Assembly (NCBI GenBank): GCA_029931535.1
Contig: JAQPZY010001695.1
Span: 5,273,001-5,337,000, forward strand
Length of the DNA: 64,000 nucleotides
Reading direction: 5' to 3'
Origin: Margaritifera margaritifera
Lineage: Eukaryota > Mollusca > Bivalvia > Unionida > Margaritiferidae
How positions within the stretch are numbered: position 1 is the stretch's first letter; every line of letters begins with the position of its first letter. Both the position numbers and the translations under genes were made by a program. The notes beneath the pieces were generated by a model. The model was not told the origin of the DNA and searched no databases. It was given only the letters and a program-made list of their open reading frames with translations. Positions 35,401 to 50,400 of this stretch are shown here, piece after piece.

Positions 35401-38400
35401 AGATGTCATTCAGGTGAGCAATCTCAAGCCCACTTTGGCCTCTTGTGTTTTTTTTCTCATAGAAACAAATATAATGAGCAATAATGTGACTTATGCAGAT
35501 AAGCAGGGGATTATGTTGGCCCACTTGGGGCTGAATATAGAAATCCTTTTTCTGTTAATATTTTTTTATATTTAAAAACCATGATTTACTCTAGGAATTT
35601 TCATTCCAAAACAGCATAATTTGTAGCAGGTTTTAACTAAAGATCTGGGCTTTATTTCAAAGATGATAGAAAATTCCTACAGCAATTTCAGGAACAAGTG
35701 GGTGTCAGTAAGAAACCAATTGGGGGTCACTGAGGGAAAGTAGATGGACTTATGACAGTGACCATCATTAATGTTCAGCAGTCTTGGTAGTGGTGGTTTC
35801 TGGTCATAAAAGCTGGTTGCTGGCTTTTACTGACACCCCTCACTCCAATTCTTTAGTTACATTGTGATCTTTGTCGAGCCCACATTAGTGGAAAGCAAGA
35901 TGTATCAGTCACTTACCACAACCAGAGTTGTCATCATTCATCATTGGTAAGGTTTTGTTTAAAGTTTTCCAGCAATGCTTTGATTGTGGGTTTGCACAAA
36001 CAGTCTATGGCTTTCTTGTTTTAACCCCACCTGCAATAACCAGGCATGGTTTAAGTTGCAGTGTCGATCCATATTTCTGCCCTTCCTCGTTTGGAAAGTG
36101 AACCTCTAGTTAAAGTTTTTATACTTACAGTAACATGTAGTTGATTCAAATGCTTGTTGTCCAAATCTATGAATCATATAGACTCAAAGAGTACTGTATC
36201 CCCCCTCCCCCACACTCGCACAATTCATGATTTGTTGTGCCTAACATTATCAGTTAACTGGACAAGCAGCAATCTGGACAAAATCCTTATCTCCTGCCAG
36301 GTCCTAATATAGTATTTCTCCCATGATAAGACCAGGTGGACAGCCTTATACATTTGTCCAAAATTAAGGGGTGGGCTTATTACCAAACAAAAATATCCAT
36401 ACTATATATTTGGCAACATTTTGTAAAAATGTGGGCGGGCTTATCATCAGGCATGGGTTTGTCATCTGATAAATACAGTAATTGAGAGCCATGGTGACTC
36501 AATGGAGAATGTCAGACTTGCAGTCAGAATGGTGCAGGATTGACTCGTGCCATTGGATCAGCCCGGGTTGCCTGCCATGGTGTGTCATTGGGCATGACAC
36601 TTTACTCTTCTTGCATTAATACATTTTAACCTTCACGTGGTGCTGTGCCATTCAACACCAGACATCAACCAAACCAAACAAATTAATTGATGCCTTACTA
36701 TAGCAGGTCAACCTGGACATTTTCTACAGGCCAGACAATAAATTGACTGATTTTTACTGAGCTGTACATTTATTAATACACTGTATTCATTTCTTTTTCT
36801 TTTCACAGCACAGATTTTGGCAAGACATTCCAGAACATTAATTCTATGTTTCCCAAGCAGATTCAACATGACAATGGGCTCCAGAGAAGTCCTGATCATG
36901 CTCAAAAGGTAAACAGTGGTCCAAATCTCATTTGTCAAGTCTATAGTTGTTTTAGGCAAAACATTCTGGTTGGAAAAATCAAATTTAGATTTAATTTAGC
37001 ATGGTATTTTATTAACAGTAATACAATACCTAATACTAATGCATTGCTTATCTTTCCGCTAAGTCTCACGTCCAAGATACAGATTATACATTATCATACA
37101 TGAGTCCTTCCTCCTGATAGTATGGAAGATTCTAGAACTGAGAAAATAACCTGGACCCAGTCTGACACCTGCGTCACAGCCCACGTCCAAATTACAGATT
37201 ATACATGATCATACATAAGTCCTTCCTCCTGATAGTATGGAAGATTCTAGCACTGAGAAAATAACCTGGACCCAGTCTGACACCTGTGTCACAGCCCACA
37301 TCCTGTTTATTTCATATTTTCTTGGACATGTGAGTACATGATCAGATGTGATATTTTTTTCAATGAAATTGTCTTTGCTGTCGGTTTTCTCAACCAATTT
37401 TTGGCAATCCACTTATATATTTTGTTCGTTTGAGTGTTAGTCCCCATAGTTCTTGCTACAGTTGAGTGTTATTTTTACATTAATTTCTTATTTCAGGTTT
37501 TTTTTTTAAATATAGGATATCACCTTGCTAGTTAAAAGGTGGTGCAAAGTCAACTATGTGTCCCTTCATAGTATCAGCGGTGGGGTAGGTAATTCCTACC
37601 CGATGTTAGTTCCAGATTTTGTTTCTTTGTATAATTATCTCTTTTCTGTGCATAAATTTGCAAGTGTGGGCATAAGGATTGCCCATAGGAACACTCACAC
37701 CTCTTGCTTAGCTTACATAGGTTGCATACTGTGTACAGTTGTCCATTCTGTTGTTTGTGGATTTATGAGGTGTGGGACTTGGTGATAAGTTGCCACACAT
37801 TTATGTGGACAAAGATAGGCATGCTTTCCTCTACATTTGTTATCCCTTTCCTCTTATTTGACAATAGGATAATATATGCTACCCTTTATTTAGTGGCGGA
37901 ATTTTATTCCTCTTTTCATCAATTGTTACATTGGATATTTTGTATGAGTCCTTGCTTTGGCAGTACATATAATAAAATGTTGCATAGGGTAAGTATTGCT
38001 GCCATATTGTAGTTCCGGAATTTTCTTTTCTTTTTTCATCCAATTGAAAAAAGATCACCAGGTACATTATAATAATTGCATGAGCACTACATTTAATATT
38101 GTCGAATAGGAATACTTTTAAAAGTACTTGTTTCAGCTGTACATATTCTAATTAGAATATTTGTTATATTTTTTATTTCAGAGAGTACTTGCTTCAGCAG
38201 TACATAGTTTTCTTTTCAGAGTGAATGCCACAGAGTGTGGGAAAATGGGGCACAAAAGGCCCCTTGGGATAATCACCCATCTGTGGGATTCAGAATAGAC
38301 TCCTCAATCCCAGGAGAGTATGGGATTTTTTCCTCCTTGATTCCATGATGGTATGGGATCTTAAATGCCCTGTAGGGCAGGAATAAGGCTCAAGGATCCC

Positions 38401-41400
38401 TGTCAATCATTCTGAGGAAGTCAGTGCCTGATAGGGATCGATCTTGGGGTTTCTTTCCAATGGAGGAAAAACACCAGATGAGAGTGAGTGCACCCACCCC
38501 CCAGGTATAGGACGTGAACATCACCATCTCAAGGTTGGCACCCCCCCCCCCCCCCCCAAGGTATAGGGCGTGAACAGCACCATCTCAAGGTTGGTGGCCC
38601 AGTGAAGATAAAGAACAGATTGTGCCTCCCTCAAAAGGGAGAGCAGTGACCATCACTCTGTATCTTCTGATGTGAGTTCTCCATCAGATCATTGTCACCT
38701 GACCTGTCTTTAAGTAGTGACTGGGCACCAGTTACCAGGCTTCTGACACCAGTCATCGGTCTTCTAACACCGGGCACTGATTTTCTGACACCGAGCACTG
38801 GTTTTCTAACATCGGTCACCAGGCTCCTGGCACTGGTCACTGGTCTTCTAACACTGGGCACCAGTCAGTAGAGCTCCATCATCGGTCTGAGGACAGGAAT
38901 CAGGTCGATAACCCTCGGTCAGAGCTGACTGGATATTGCAGGACATGAGCCTGTTTTGTCTGCTCAAGTGGAGCTAAACAAAGTGGAGGAGGGGGGCAGG
39001 TCCTCTCCCCTCTAGACAATGAGGGATGAGAAGAGTTCTCGTCCTACTAAAAGGTCTGCCAGTAAGGGCAGTCCCCACACTCCCCATAAGGAGTTGACTT
39101 TCAGAAAAAAACAAGGAGGATTCTCTCAGAGAAAGAGAAATCTCAGGGGCAGATTCACATCTGGACCTTCTGCTGCTCCCACATTACTTGATGGTCAGGA
39201 GTTTTTGCAGAAGTTTTCTAAGAGGAAAAGAATCCGCCAGGCATCGGAAAGGGTGGACAGCCCCCCCCCCCATGCTTCGATCGCTGGTTTCGGCTGCCAG
39301 CTCTAAAGTCCATTGAGTGTGTGGTCCCTCAAGCCTTCCTACCTTGGATGCCAGGACATCACAAATGGGGATTTTCATGGGAACCTCTCCACCCCCCCCC
39401 CACACCCCCGTTAAAATCCGGGAGGCATTGGTTTGCTTGATGACTGCCATGCATTGTTGATGCCCATGGCACTCCCTGTGGAGCTGATAGACCTAGACTT
39501 GCAAGGTCTTGCTGGACCATAGCAAGAATCTACTGCAGTCTGCATTGTAGGAGGTGGAGATGCTCCAAATGGGGGCTTCATCCCCTCTGTGGTGTCTTGG
39601 GATTTAGAGGATGAAACAACACTGGTCCCTTGCAACTGGCCAAGGAACATGATCACTATAATCTTAGGGAGCATTTTCATGCATCCTTTCCAGTTTCTGT
39701 TTCTGGCAAACTGGGAATCACAGAAGGACCCTCTCTCTGAGTTGACTTTTGACTGGAGTCCCAATCCACACTCCCAACTCCCACTCCTTTCTGTATTCCA
39801 TTGCATAAGATTGGAGCTGGAGTGCTCACATGGAGCCAAAATGCGTAGTTTTTCAGGGACCTTGGTCCTGGGAAGAAGCATCCCTTAATATTAACAACTT
39901 GGAACTTTAGGCAGTGTTCTAGCTTTTAAGGGATATGTCAACCTTATAGGATTACTGCATGTTGGTCTCGTCAGGCAGCATGCCAGTAGTAACGTACCTC
40001 AGGGCTAAAGAGGACCCTCCTATGTAGGAAAGGGAAGCTGTGGAGGAGATTACGCTCCAAGTCCACCATATTCCCAGCAAAAGGAATATATTTGTGCACA
40101 GTCGGTCCAAAAAGGTCGATGGGTCCTTTCAGAATGTTCTCTGGACCAAGAGGTAGCAGAATCACTTTTTCCACTGTGCAGAAAACCCCTGGTGGACTTG
40201 TTTGAGACAAGACAGGAAATAAGTCCCCCTTTTACATCTCCCCAGTCCCAGTTCAGAGGGCCTGGGCGATGAATGTCTTCAGTTGAAGCAGGATTGTCTA
40301 TTTGCATATGCCCACCCACCTTTCAGACTGATATCGCAAGTGTTGATTCTGGTAGCTCCCCGGTAGCCTCTATGATCTTGGTTCAGCGATCTCCGCAACC
40401 TCTTGGTACATGAGTCCAGGAGGCTACCAAGGAGTTGGGACCTGCTGTCACAACAGGGTCTCTGCTTCACAGCAGCCCACAGATTCTCCACCTTCACGCT
40501 TGACTCATCACTAACGAATTATCCACCAGGTCAGTTTTAGAGCAAGGTTACTAGGTGCATCACCCTGGATATAGAGGCAATCCACTTCCAGGGTTTTTGA
40601 TGCAAAGCAGAGAATCTTCTGTGATTGGGGCAGTAGAAAACGTGTTATCCTAGCTGTCTCTCTTAAGTGCAGTGGCTGACTTTCTGTTCTTTCTTTCGAG
40701 GAGAGAGAATGTTTGATGTCCAATATTAAGGGCAATAGGGTGGCCCCTTTTCAACACTCAAATTCTCTATAGGTCCCACTGATCTCATCAGGTAATTTGA
40801 GCTTCAGAGACTGGTTTCTCGTTTATTAACACCTAGAGGGAATCTTTGTGTGTTCTTTGGGCCTTATCAAACCCCTTAGCAACTGTTGACTGAGGCTTCC
40901 TTTGAATTTCTCCCTTGAGTTAGTTCTCTTGCTCATTTTAGCCTCGAGGAGGAAGAGGAGTGAGCTTCTTACCTTTTCAGCAGCATAGGGCCTTTCTGAA
41001 GGCCTCATGTTAGATTAGCTAAGAATTTGGCTAAATGAGATGTACCCACTGAAAATAAAGTATTATTGTTATTATTATTATTAGGGTGGTTTACGGTTCA
41101 ATGGTGATTATGTCTCGGTTTCTCTTCTTGGCTAAACTGGGTTTCTGGTCATGAATCAGTTCCCTTCAGTAGCTTGACTTTCTATCCAGATCCCCAGTTT
41201 TAATCATATCTGTGCTGGAGATGATCAAAATAGACTCCTTGCCCAGTTAGGGTTTGAAGGTATTTCCTCACTCAGAACATGAATTTAGAGGTATCGCCAC
41301 TTTTTGGGTCTATCTGAATCTTCATCCGGGGATGATGTGAAGAGAGCCACCTTTGGAAGCTCTCACACTACCTTCTCCTCATTTTACCTTTGATCTTTGG

Positions 41401-44400
41401 CACACCAGAGCAAAGGATTTTTTTTTAGTTTGGTTCAATTGTAATGGCACAACATGTGGCTCAACACTCTACCAGCTTATGGTAAGGGTAGTGCATAAAT
41501 TCTTTTCTGAGGCCATTAGTCTCCTTTCGTAACAGACAAATTTAGCAATGCAGTAGGGGTAGGTATTGTATTACTGCTATTAAAATGTATGGGTGGGGTG
41601 GGGTGGGGTAAAACTAATTTAAATAATGTAATACTTACCTACCACTATTGCAAGGATTTTGTCGTCTCATGCGCTCTGATGATCTGTCCTCTGGGTCCAA
41701 GTAAAGAGGAAATAAACAGGATGTGTGCTGTGATGCAGCATCAGACAGGGACCAGGTTCTTTTCTCAGTTCTAGAACCTTCCATACTAATAGGAGGAAGG
41801 AATCATGTTTGATCATGTCTAATCTGTAGATTTGATCTGGGACTTAGCATCCCAGAAATGTAAGCAATGCTGAAAAAAAAACTACATTTTAGAAATCTCC
41901 ATGTTCAGTGGTATTGACACAGAAAATGCTAACAAAGACAAATGATTTTTTAAAATTTAGATCATTATATTGAATGAAAATACAATTCCTTTACAGTGTC
42001 AGTTTCAACTTTTTAGAGAGAAGGGCAATGCACTGTTATCTTATTATATAATTTCTCCTTTCAAATAGATGTTTTTGCCTGATATAGCAGAAATTTTAAG
42101 AATTTTTGTTCATGCTTCTTTTGTTAAAGTTTTTAATAGATTACAGTATGCAAAAAGTGTACTGCCCATATTTCACTCATGCTGGTGGAGGGTGCTGTTG
42201 AGTGTAGTTTAGTGAACTATTCCTGTGAAATCTCATATCTGTAGCTGTACTTCTCACCAGGTGTAACTTTAACTCAACTTCAGAAGTGGATTCTACCTGG
42301 CAGTTTGTGGATTACAACTATATCTCTAAAGGACTTACTGCAGGTGGTAACATAATGGGTTGTAAATCAATTAAGTCTATTACCCAACAGCACAGTGTAG
42401 CTCTGGCCTGACTCCTCCTGTAAATCATGGAGATTTCACTGTGTAGTGGGGTGCACTTCAGTGGATACTACACAGACATGAGTGGAAAATGGTCAATACA
42501 TTTTGTGTGTACTGCAATAACATGCATCATATCACAGTTCAAGACATAGAGGACTGTATGGAACTCTTGTTTCAATTTACCTGTATTGTTTAGGGTCCAT
42601 GCTTGGGGATGGTGGCAGTTGAGGTGGAATAGTCACCCCAGTGCCTGTCATTTCATTCAAATGTGCAGAAAAGCAAAGTTGACTTTGCCTTTTCTGAAGT
42701 TGATGTCTTGACCCCACTTTTTCAGGCCATTGAATGCTTTTGTATTCTGAATACAATATCATTTCTTGCATCTTTTTTATTTTCAATGAGCACTGTAAAC
42801 TAGTTTAAACACAGTATTTCATGCTTTTTCATCAACTTTTGTGTCAATTGAATGATTTTTAGCTCATCTGGCTGTGAGGGTAAATGAGTTTATAGTATGG
42901 TTTTGCATCTGTTGTGTGTTATGCATCCATTAGCAATTGCTGTTTTAAACTTCTTCTGGAAAACCACTTGACTAATTTTGACCAAATTTGGCATAGAGCA
43001 TCCTGGCATAAAGGGCTTTCATGTTTTACAAATGATGCCAATCTTCCATCAGATATGGCTGATGTTACTAAAACATAGAAAAAAAGTTTTAAACAACTTC
43101 TCTTAATCCACTGAACAGAATTTGATCAAATTTTACAAAAAGCACACTGACAGGAAGACCTTTCAAGTTTATATAAATAATGCCAATTCACCTTCAGATA
43201 TGACTGCCATTACTAAAAATAGAAAAACCCATCCATTATCCATCAATAATTCCACTTTTCAGCGTCTCAAAACCCACCAGACCAATTTCAACCAAACTTG
43301 GCACAGAGCATCCTGGCATTAATAAAGGCCTTTCAGATTTGTACAGTTGATGCCAATCTGCCATCGAATATGGCCACCAAAACTAAAACTAGAAAAACCT
43401 TTAAATTCTTCTCCATAACTGCTGGACAGAATTTGCTCATATTTGACATAAAGCATCCTGGCATGAAGACCTTTCAGATTTATAGAAATGATGCCAATCT
43501 GCCATAAAATATTGCCACCATTGCTAAAAATAGAAAAAAATTTAAGTGACTTCTCCAAAATCGCTGAATAGAATTTGACCAAACTTGATAAAAAGCATCC
43601 TGGAATAAAGACCTTTCAGATTTGTACAAATGATGCCAATCTGCTGTTAAATATGGCAACTGTTACTAAAAATAGAAAAAACTTATAATGACTTCTCAGA
43701 AACCACTAAAGGGAATTTGATCAAATTTGATAGAAATGATTCTGGCATAAAGGGCTTTCATATTTGTACAACAGATATTGATCCACCATCAAATATAGCC
43801 ATTGTTGCTAAAAACAAAAAGCTTGAAACAACATTTTCTCAAGAACGCAGAACAGAATTTGATAACATTTGACAGAAAGCAGCCTGGCATGAAAACATTT
43901 CAAATTTATACAAATGATGGTGATCTGCTATCAAATATGACCACCGTTACTAAAATCGGAAAAAGTAAATGACTTCTCCATAACCATTGTTAGAATTTGA
44001 CCAAACTTGACAAAAAGCATCCTGACATGAAGATTTTTAAAATTTGTGAAAATGATGCTCATCCACCATCAAATATGGCCACTGTTAAATAAATAGATAA
44101 CCTTTACATGACTTCTTCTCAAAAACAACTAAGCAGAATTTGACCAAATTTGACAGAAAGAATACTGGCAGAGGGCTTTCATGTTTGTACATCTTATGCT
44201 GATCTGCCACCAATTATGGCCACTGTTAGTAAAAATAGAAAAACCTTTCAGTGACTTCTTCAGAACAGAATGTAACCAGATTTGATACAAAGTATCCTGG
44301 CATAGAGGTCTTTTAATTTTATTCAAATGATGCCAATCCATCATCAAATATTTTGCAAAAAATAGATAAGTATTTAATTGAAACTGCAACTAAAAAAAAT

Positions 44401-47400
44401 ATTAATTTTAAAAAAGAGGAAGGTTTCGGAGAAGTCATTGGAATGTTTTTCTACTTCAGTAACTGCTGCTAAAAAAACTGCCTAGCAGAAATTAAACAAT
44501 CTCATTCCCACTTGGGCCTCTTGTTTATGCCAACAATTGCATTTCAATCTATGTGATTTCCAAAGTTGACCAAAAATTCACACATGAAGCTTGAAGAAGA
44601 GAGTGAAATTCAATGTATTTGTAACACAATCTCAAGCAAATTATTACTCAGTGGAGGTTTGCATGCTGTTTGCTAGTCAGTGGTAGAAAAATCCATTGCC
44701 TGGTATTCTGAGACAGCTTAATATCAATGCTGGGCAACCAAATGACTTGAAGTCAAAATCCAGCCGGACAAACAGCTTTTGATGGCAATGGTTTAAAATA
44801 AGTATGTTTGTCCTGATGCAAAATCAGTAAATAGATATTCTGACACTCATTTTCACCTAATTTGCAAAAACTCCAGTGCTGAATTTTGAATAATTGCATA
44901 ATCAAATTGGAATTCTCTAAAAAAAAAACTTTTAGATTGACAACCAGATGTTTTTGTTGGGCAACCGGGTTTTTCAGTATGGTTGTTTATTGAGGAACCA
45001 TGCTCTTTGAATATTTTTCTATCGCTGTCTTGTATAGGTAAGCAAGTTTAACCTACTTTCAAGGATACTGTCTTTTGCAAGAACAAAATAATATAATTTG
45101 CTGAATCAAAATAAGAAAAAATTTCAAATTTTCATAGAGCTTTATGAATATTTCTTTTGTTTTACACTATTTGACTCGTGAGTTTAGTAAAACTGGTTTT
45201 AAGTGACTGTTGTAAACATTCTAAATTTTGACCACTTAACACCCACTTCTTCCCATTTTCCACTACTTCACCCTATTGTGGTGGGAGGGAGAAGTCACTT
45301 CATCCAAACATTTAAGTCCAGCATGGACGCTGATGTTTACTGGTCACTACTCGTGACTTTTTCAACTTGTGATATTGTTTTACAGCTTTATCTGCTCGGT
45401 GAGGGAGACAAAGGTACTGTATTGTACATTACAACAAATGGGGGACAGAACTTCACTTCTGTAGACCTGAACTTCAGAATTAATGACAAGTTCATCTACC
45501 ATGATTCAACCACAGGATATGAAAATTATATGCTTGTCATGTCACTTACAAAGGTTAGCACTAATCTGTGTTTGTTCATTTGTCTTTCCTTCCTTCCTTT
45601 CATCTTAAACAGCTTTTTCTTTTTATACTTACTTATTGCTTAATTGTAATATGTATTTGTAACACAGTATTTACCATATTTGCAAAAAAAATTTTGTTCT
45701 ATATTATTTCAGTAAGTTATCAATATAACAACACATTATAAAAAGATTTATTAAAAAAAGAAACAAGTTGTGCTGTATTTTAGAAATTTACCTTAGAAAC
45801 ATCATTTTTAGCTCACCTGGCCGCAAGTGAACTTAAGGCATCGTTTTGTGTCTTGTCCTATGTCATCCATTATGATCGATTGTCAGACCATGAACAATTG
45901 ATTGTTACCACACTAGAGGTCATATTTCTGATCCAATTTTGATCAAACTTTGTATATGGGCCTATATCATCAGGATCTCAGATGAGTTTGGTAATGAGCA
46001 AGATCCATGCATTTTAACGAGGTAATCTTGCATCAGATAGGCTGAGATTATTACTGCCAAATTTTTGATCTGATTTTTATCAAACCTGGAATATGTGCCA
46101 GTTAAGATCTCTGACGAGTTCAGCAATGAGCAGGGTTCTTGTATATTATTGAGGTGAATTGACTGAGTTTGTTACGACACTGGAAGCCATATTTCTGATC
46201 TGATTTTGATCAAACTTGGAATATGGCTTTAACGGAGCTTTGGATGAATTCGATGATGAGAAGGCTTTATGCCTATTACGAAGGTGATCGTGCATCTAAC
46301 TGGCTGAACTTGTTACAACTCTGGAAGCTATATTTCTGATACAGTTTTGATCAAACTTGGAACATAGACTTACCCCCTATATGGTCAAGATCTTGCATGA
46401 ATCCAGTAATAAACCAGATCCACACATATTAATCAACGATCTTGCAGCTGATTGGCTGTTCTTGTTTCCACTCTAGAGACTGTATTTGTGATACTATTTT
46501 AATCAAACTTTGTAAATAGACTTAAATCATCAAGATATCAGTTGAGTACAATTTTGAGTGAGATTCAATATTAATGAGGTGATCTTGCCTCTGATTAGCT
46601 GAGCTTACCATTTGGGAGATGGTATTTTTGCATTGATTTTAATCAGACTTGGTAAATAGTCTAATATCATCAAGGTGTTGTATGAATTTTATTATGAGTG
46701 AGACCTTTGCGTGTTTATGAGGTGATCTTACACCACTCAAGAGATTGTATCTTGATAGGATTTTGATCAAACTTGGTAAATAGGCTTATGTCATCAAGGT
46801 CTTGGTTGAGTGTGATTATGAGCATGATCAATATATATTAATGAAGTAATTTTCCATCTGACTGACAGAGCTTGTCATCACTCTAGCAACTATATTTCTG
46901 GTCAGATTTTGATCAGACTTGTTAAATAGGCTTATGTCATCAAATTCTTGGTTGAATATGATTATGAATGAGATCAATGCATATTAATGATGTAATCTTG
47001 CATCTATTGTCTGAGCCTGTCATCACTCTAGCATTTATATTTTTGGTTAGATTTTGATCAAATGTTCACAATAGTCTTACATCATCATTGCTCCTTTTGA
47101 TAATGCTATTCATGGGAGCCATAAAAGTGACCCGCTATGTTCTGATAGTGCATCAAAACAGATCGGAGAATTTAATGAAGTGAAATCACATTATAATTGG
47201 TTCTCATGAACTGAGAGTAAACTAAAGTGATTCAGAAAATAAGTAGCAAAGATAACACAAAGTTTTACTAATTTAATGATATCCATAATTCATGTTATTA
47301 AAGTGGCAGCAGTATAATGAGGAGCTTTGTAATGAGGGGTCACTGCACATGTACAGTTTGTATTTTGCATGCTATTGCTCCCAAAGGGGGGTAAAATTAG

Positions 47401-50400
47401 GATGAACAAAGGTGAAAAAACATATCGCCATTCCACCGCACACACACTTACACACACTGCAGCCAAAAATGTCTCCAGTCCAAAGAGTAAAATTAATGTT
47501 GTTTTAAAAATTGAACATTTGCTTTTGCATTAATGGCATGAAAATCTAAGCACGTCATTTAAATATGTTTGCAAACATGCTTACCAAATTATATTCATTG
47601 ATGTCAGGTGGTGTTTGAGCAGTAGTGCTAACAAGGTTGTCACCCAAAAAGTCCAAGTCCAATAAGTTCAAAATTTTATATAAAAATTAGAGATGGAAAT
47701 CATCAAGAATATCCATACTTCTTTTTTTGACACCCCCCCCCCCCACCTCCTTTATCCTTTGGTTTCCATTCAGAATTCAGAAGCTTCATTGTGGTGTACT
47801 GATCCTTGTAAATCATAACACCAGATATGATCACCCACTCTCAGTGGAGATAGATGGAGTTCAGCTTACGAGGAAGAATCTATAATACCTATGAAAATCG
47901 GACCTATGATACCCAGCCCCTGCTCCCCCTGGAGGTTGCATCCAGCATCTAAAACATTTGTTGTTATCGACACATCCTTATGAAACATGATACCCAATAT
48001 AATCACCCTCATTCTCTTGGTGTAGCTGGAGTTCAGTTACAAGAACTTGAGTGACAGATGGATGGACCTGCACAATGACAATATCTCTGCAAAAGTTTGC
48101 ATATAAAAATAGCTTTAAGTGTCATGAAAATCAAATCAGGTGTTCTCATATGCATACAAACGTGCCTATAAAATTAAATATTTCTGTTGTAACTAGTTTT
48201 GATTGCAATTATGCTAATGAACTTCCCAGAATGGATGGGAAGAACAAGACCAAATCAAGATGCCTCTGTTACAAGCAGTTGGGTCATACAAAAAAATAAT
48301 GAAGAATTATTCATATTAGAAATTCTCATGCACATGTGGCATATTTTGATATATTCTCATGTATCATTTATCCGGCTGGATCTGAACATAGGCATACTTT
48401 GATAGCATCTCATATATCATTTGTTCATCTGGGATTAAACATTGGCACACTTTGATAGCTTCACAGATATCATTTATCTATCTAGGTCTAAAACATTTAA
48501 AGTTTGTTAAATGTTTCTGCAGTAAATTCAATGTTAGCAATTCTCTGTCACATTTTCATGTGCAATGGATAAATCATGCTCATGCTGGGTAAATGAAATA
48601 TCTTTTTCTTTATTCATTGTTGAAATACCTCCATCCAGCCACATATTTAAATATATCCAAATATCTATCTATCTCTCTGTCTGCCTATCTTTATGTCTGT
48701 TTGTTAAGATCTTTAATCATTTACTTTTTTGATAGCCATTCTATATAATCTAGATAATATATTCAGATTTGAAAATAAGCGTATATATGAAAAAAGAGCA
48801 CATGTGGACCCAGGGGGCTTGAAAATAGTGTCTATGAGTGGCAGGTCCAGGACCTGTCACCCTCAGAGGAGCCAGGTCTGACATATTAACAGGTCCGAGT
48901 AGGACCCGTGGAAAATCAGATTCAATGCAAAAGCACAGCTACAAATGTTCTCTGCTTTTTGTATGATCAACCTTTAAGTTGTAGGTACCACAGTTATGGT
49001 TGCTTGATCTATCATCTAAATCAGGAAACTTAAAACAAGTCAAACACAATAGTTTTCCTGTCTCTCCATCATATTTGATCCACTGACAGTTTTTTTCTTC
49101 AGGTGTTCTTTAACTGTTTGCCATACTTCGCATCCTTGTTTGGCTTATTCTGTTTTGTTGGAGGGCCATTTTCTTTATTTTTGCTTCCTTCAGCTTTTTG
49201 GATTTGCCACTGGATGAGTGGCCAAAGTTACATAAACTCATGACTCCTCTTGATTGTCAGCAATGTCCATTGGAGCAGAACCATGTGTAAAAGTCGGTTC
49301 GCATTTCAATGTTTTAGTTAGCATCTAATTCAACATCATGATTCGAGTACCAGGCATACAATATGCACATATATTTTGCATAAGGTATTTGAAGTCTTGC
49401 TGAATAAGGCTGGAAGACTGGAATGTTCTGTTTCCAAGTAATAAAACAAAGTCTCTTTTAATGAGATTAGACTTTAGGTCTTGCGGGTTTGATATGCTTT
49501 TGGACTGGTACTCAATTCCAGAGGCAAGAATAGCACAGGCACATACTCTATTCTATTCACGATGTCCCAGTAGACGATGTTGTACACAGCAAAACATAAG
49601 AACACTTCGAGTAACATTGATTGGAAAGGACTTTATGAGTTAAAGAAAGACAAAGTCAAAATAGTGTCAATAAGTATCACTGCTGATTATAAATATGCCT
49701 TTATTATTATTAACCAGACTGTATAGTATATGTAATAAGAAGTTTGTGAAGTTTTATCATGCCCCTGTTACTAAAACATAGAAAAAAAACTTGAAACAAC
49801 TTCTCTAAATCTACTCAACAGAATTTGATCAAATTTGACAAAAAGCAACCTGGCAGGAAGACCTTTCAAGTTTATGTAAATAATGCCAGTCCACCTTCAG
49901 ATATGACTGCCATTAATAAAAATGGAAAAACCCATCCATTATCCATCAATGCCACAACCTGGGTATATTTTTGTGTTTTTAAGCAACAATTCCATTTTTG
50001 ATATGTCTGCCATTTTGACAGTGTATTTTGTCTATCCATCTGTTTGTTAACTTTTCCTGTTTTGCACAATAACTTTAGTTCTACAGTACATACTTCCAGC
50101 AAACTTTGTGGATAGCTTGCATTTAGGGAAAGAAAGAACCCTATCAATTTCAGAGTCAAAGTCAAAGGTCATGGTCAGTGTGACTGAGAGAAGAAAAATG
50201 GTTTCCATACAATAACATTAGTTCTACATCACAGACCTAAACTAAACTTTGTGGATGGCTTGCTGTTACGATGATAGGTCTTAAAAATATGTAACAGAAA
50301 GAAAGTGAAACCAACAATGTAACTAATATCAACAAGCAGTTTATTTCCCTATAATACAAAGTGAAATTCAACTGATAACTTACAATATTGTGAATCAAAT

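Larger units (their letters stand above)
37067..41842 (+). mobile_element. DIRS-like tyrosine-recombinase retrotransposon, decayed
   Basis: Terminal sequence at 37067-37335 is the inverted counterpart of 41694-41842, as in DIRS-type elements. Between them, plus frames show DIRS-style reverse-transcriptase/RNase H and tyrosine-recombinase remnants. The element is in sortilin intron 4, sense orientation, about 4.8 kb. It carries homopolymer C tracts (C17 at 38541-38557, others near 39260 and 39391). Confidence 0.78.

Noticed and set aside
49081..49330. Lys-rich minus-strand patch as a transposase piece
   Set aside because: Only a basic composition is visible; no diagnostic motif.
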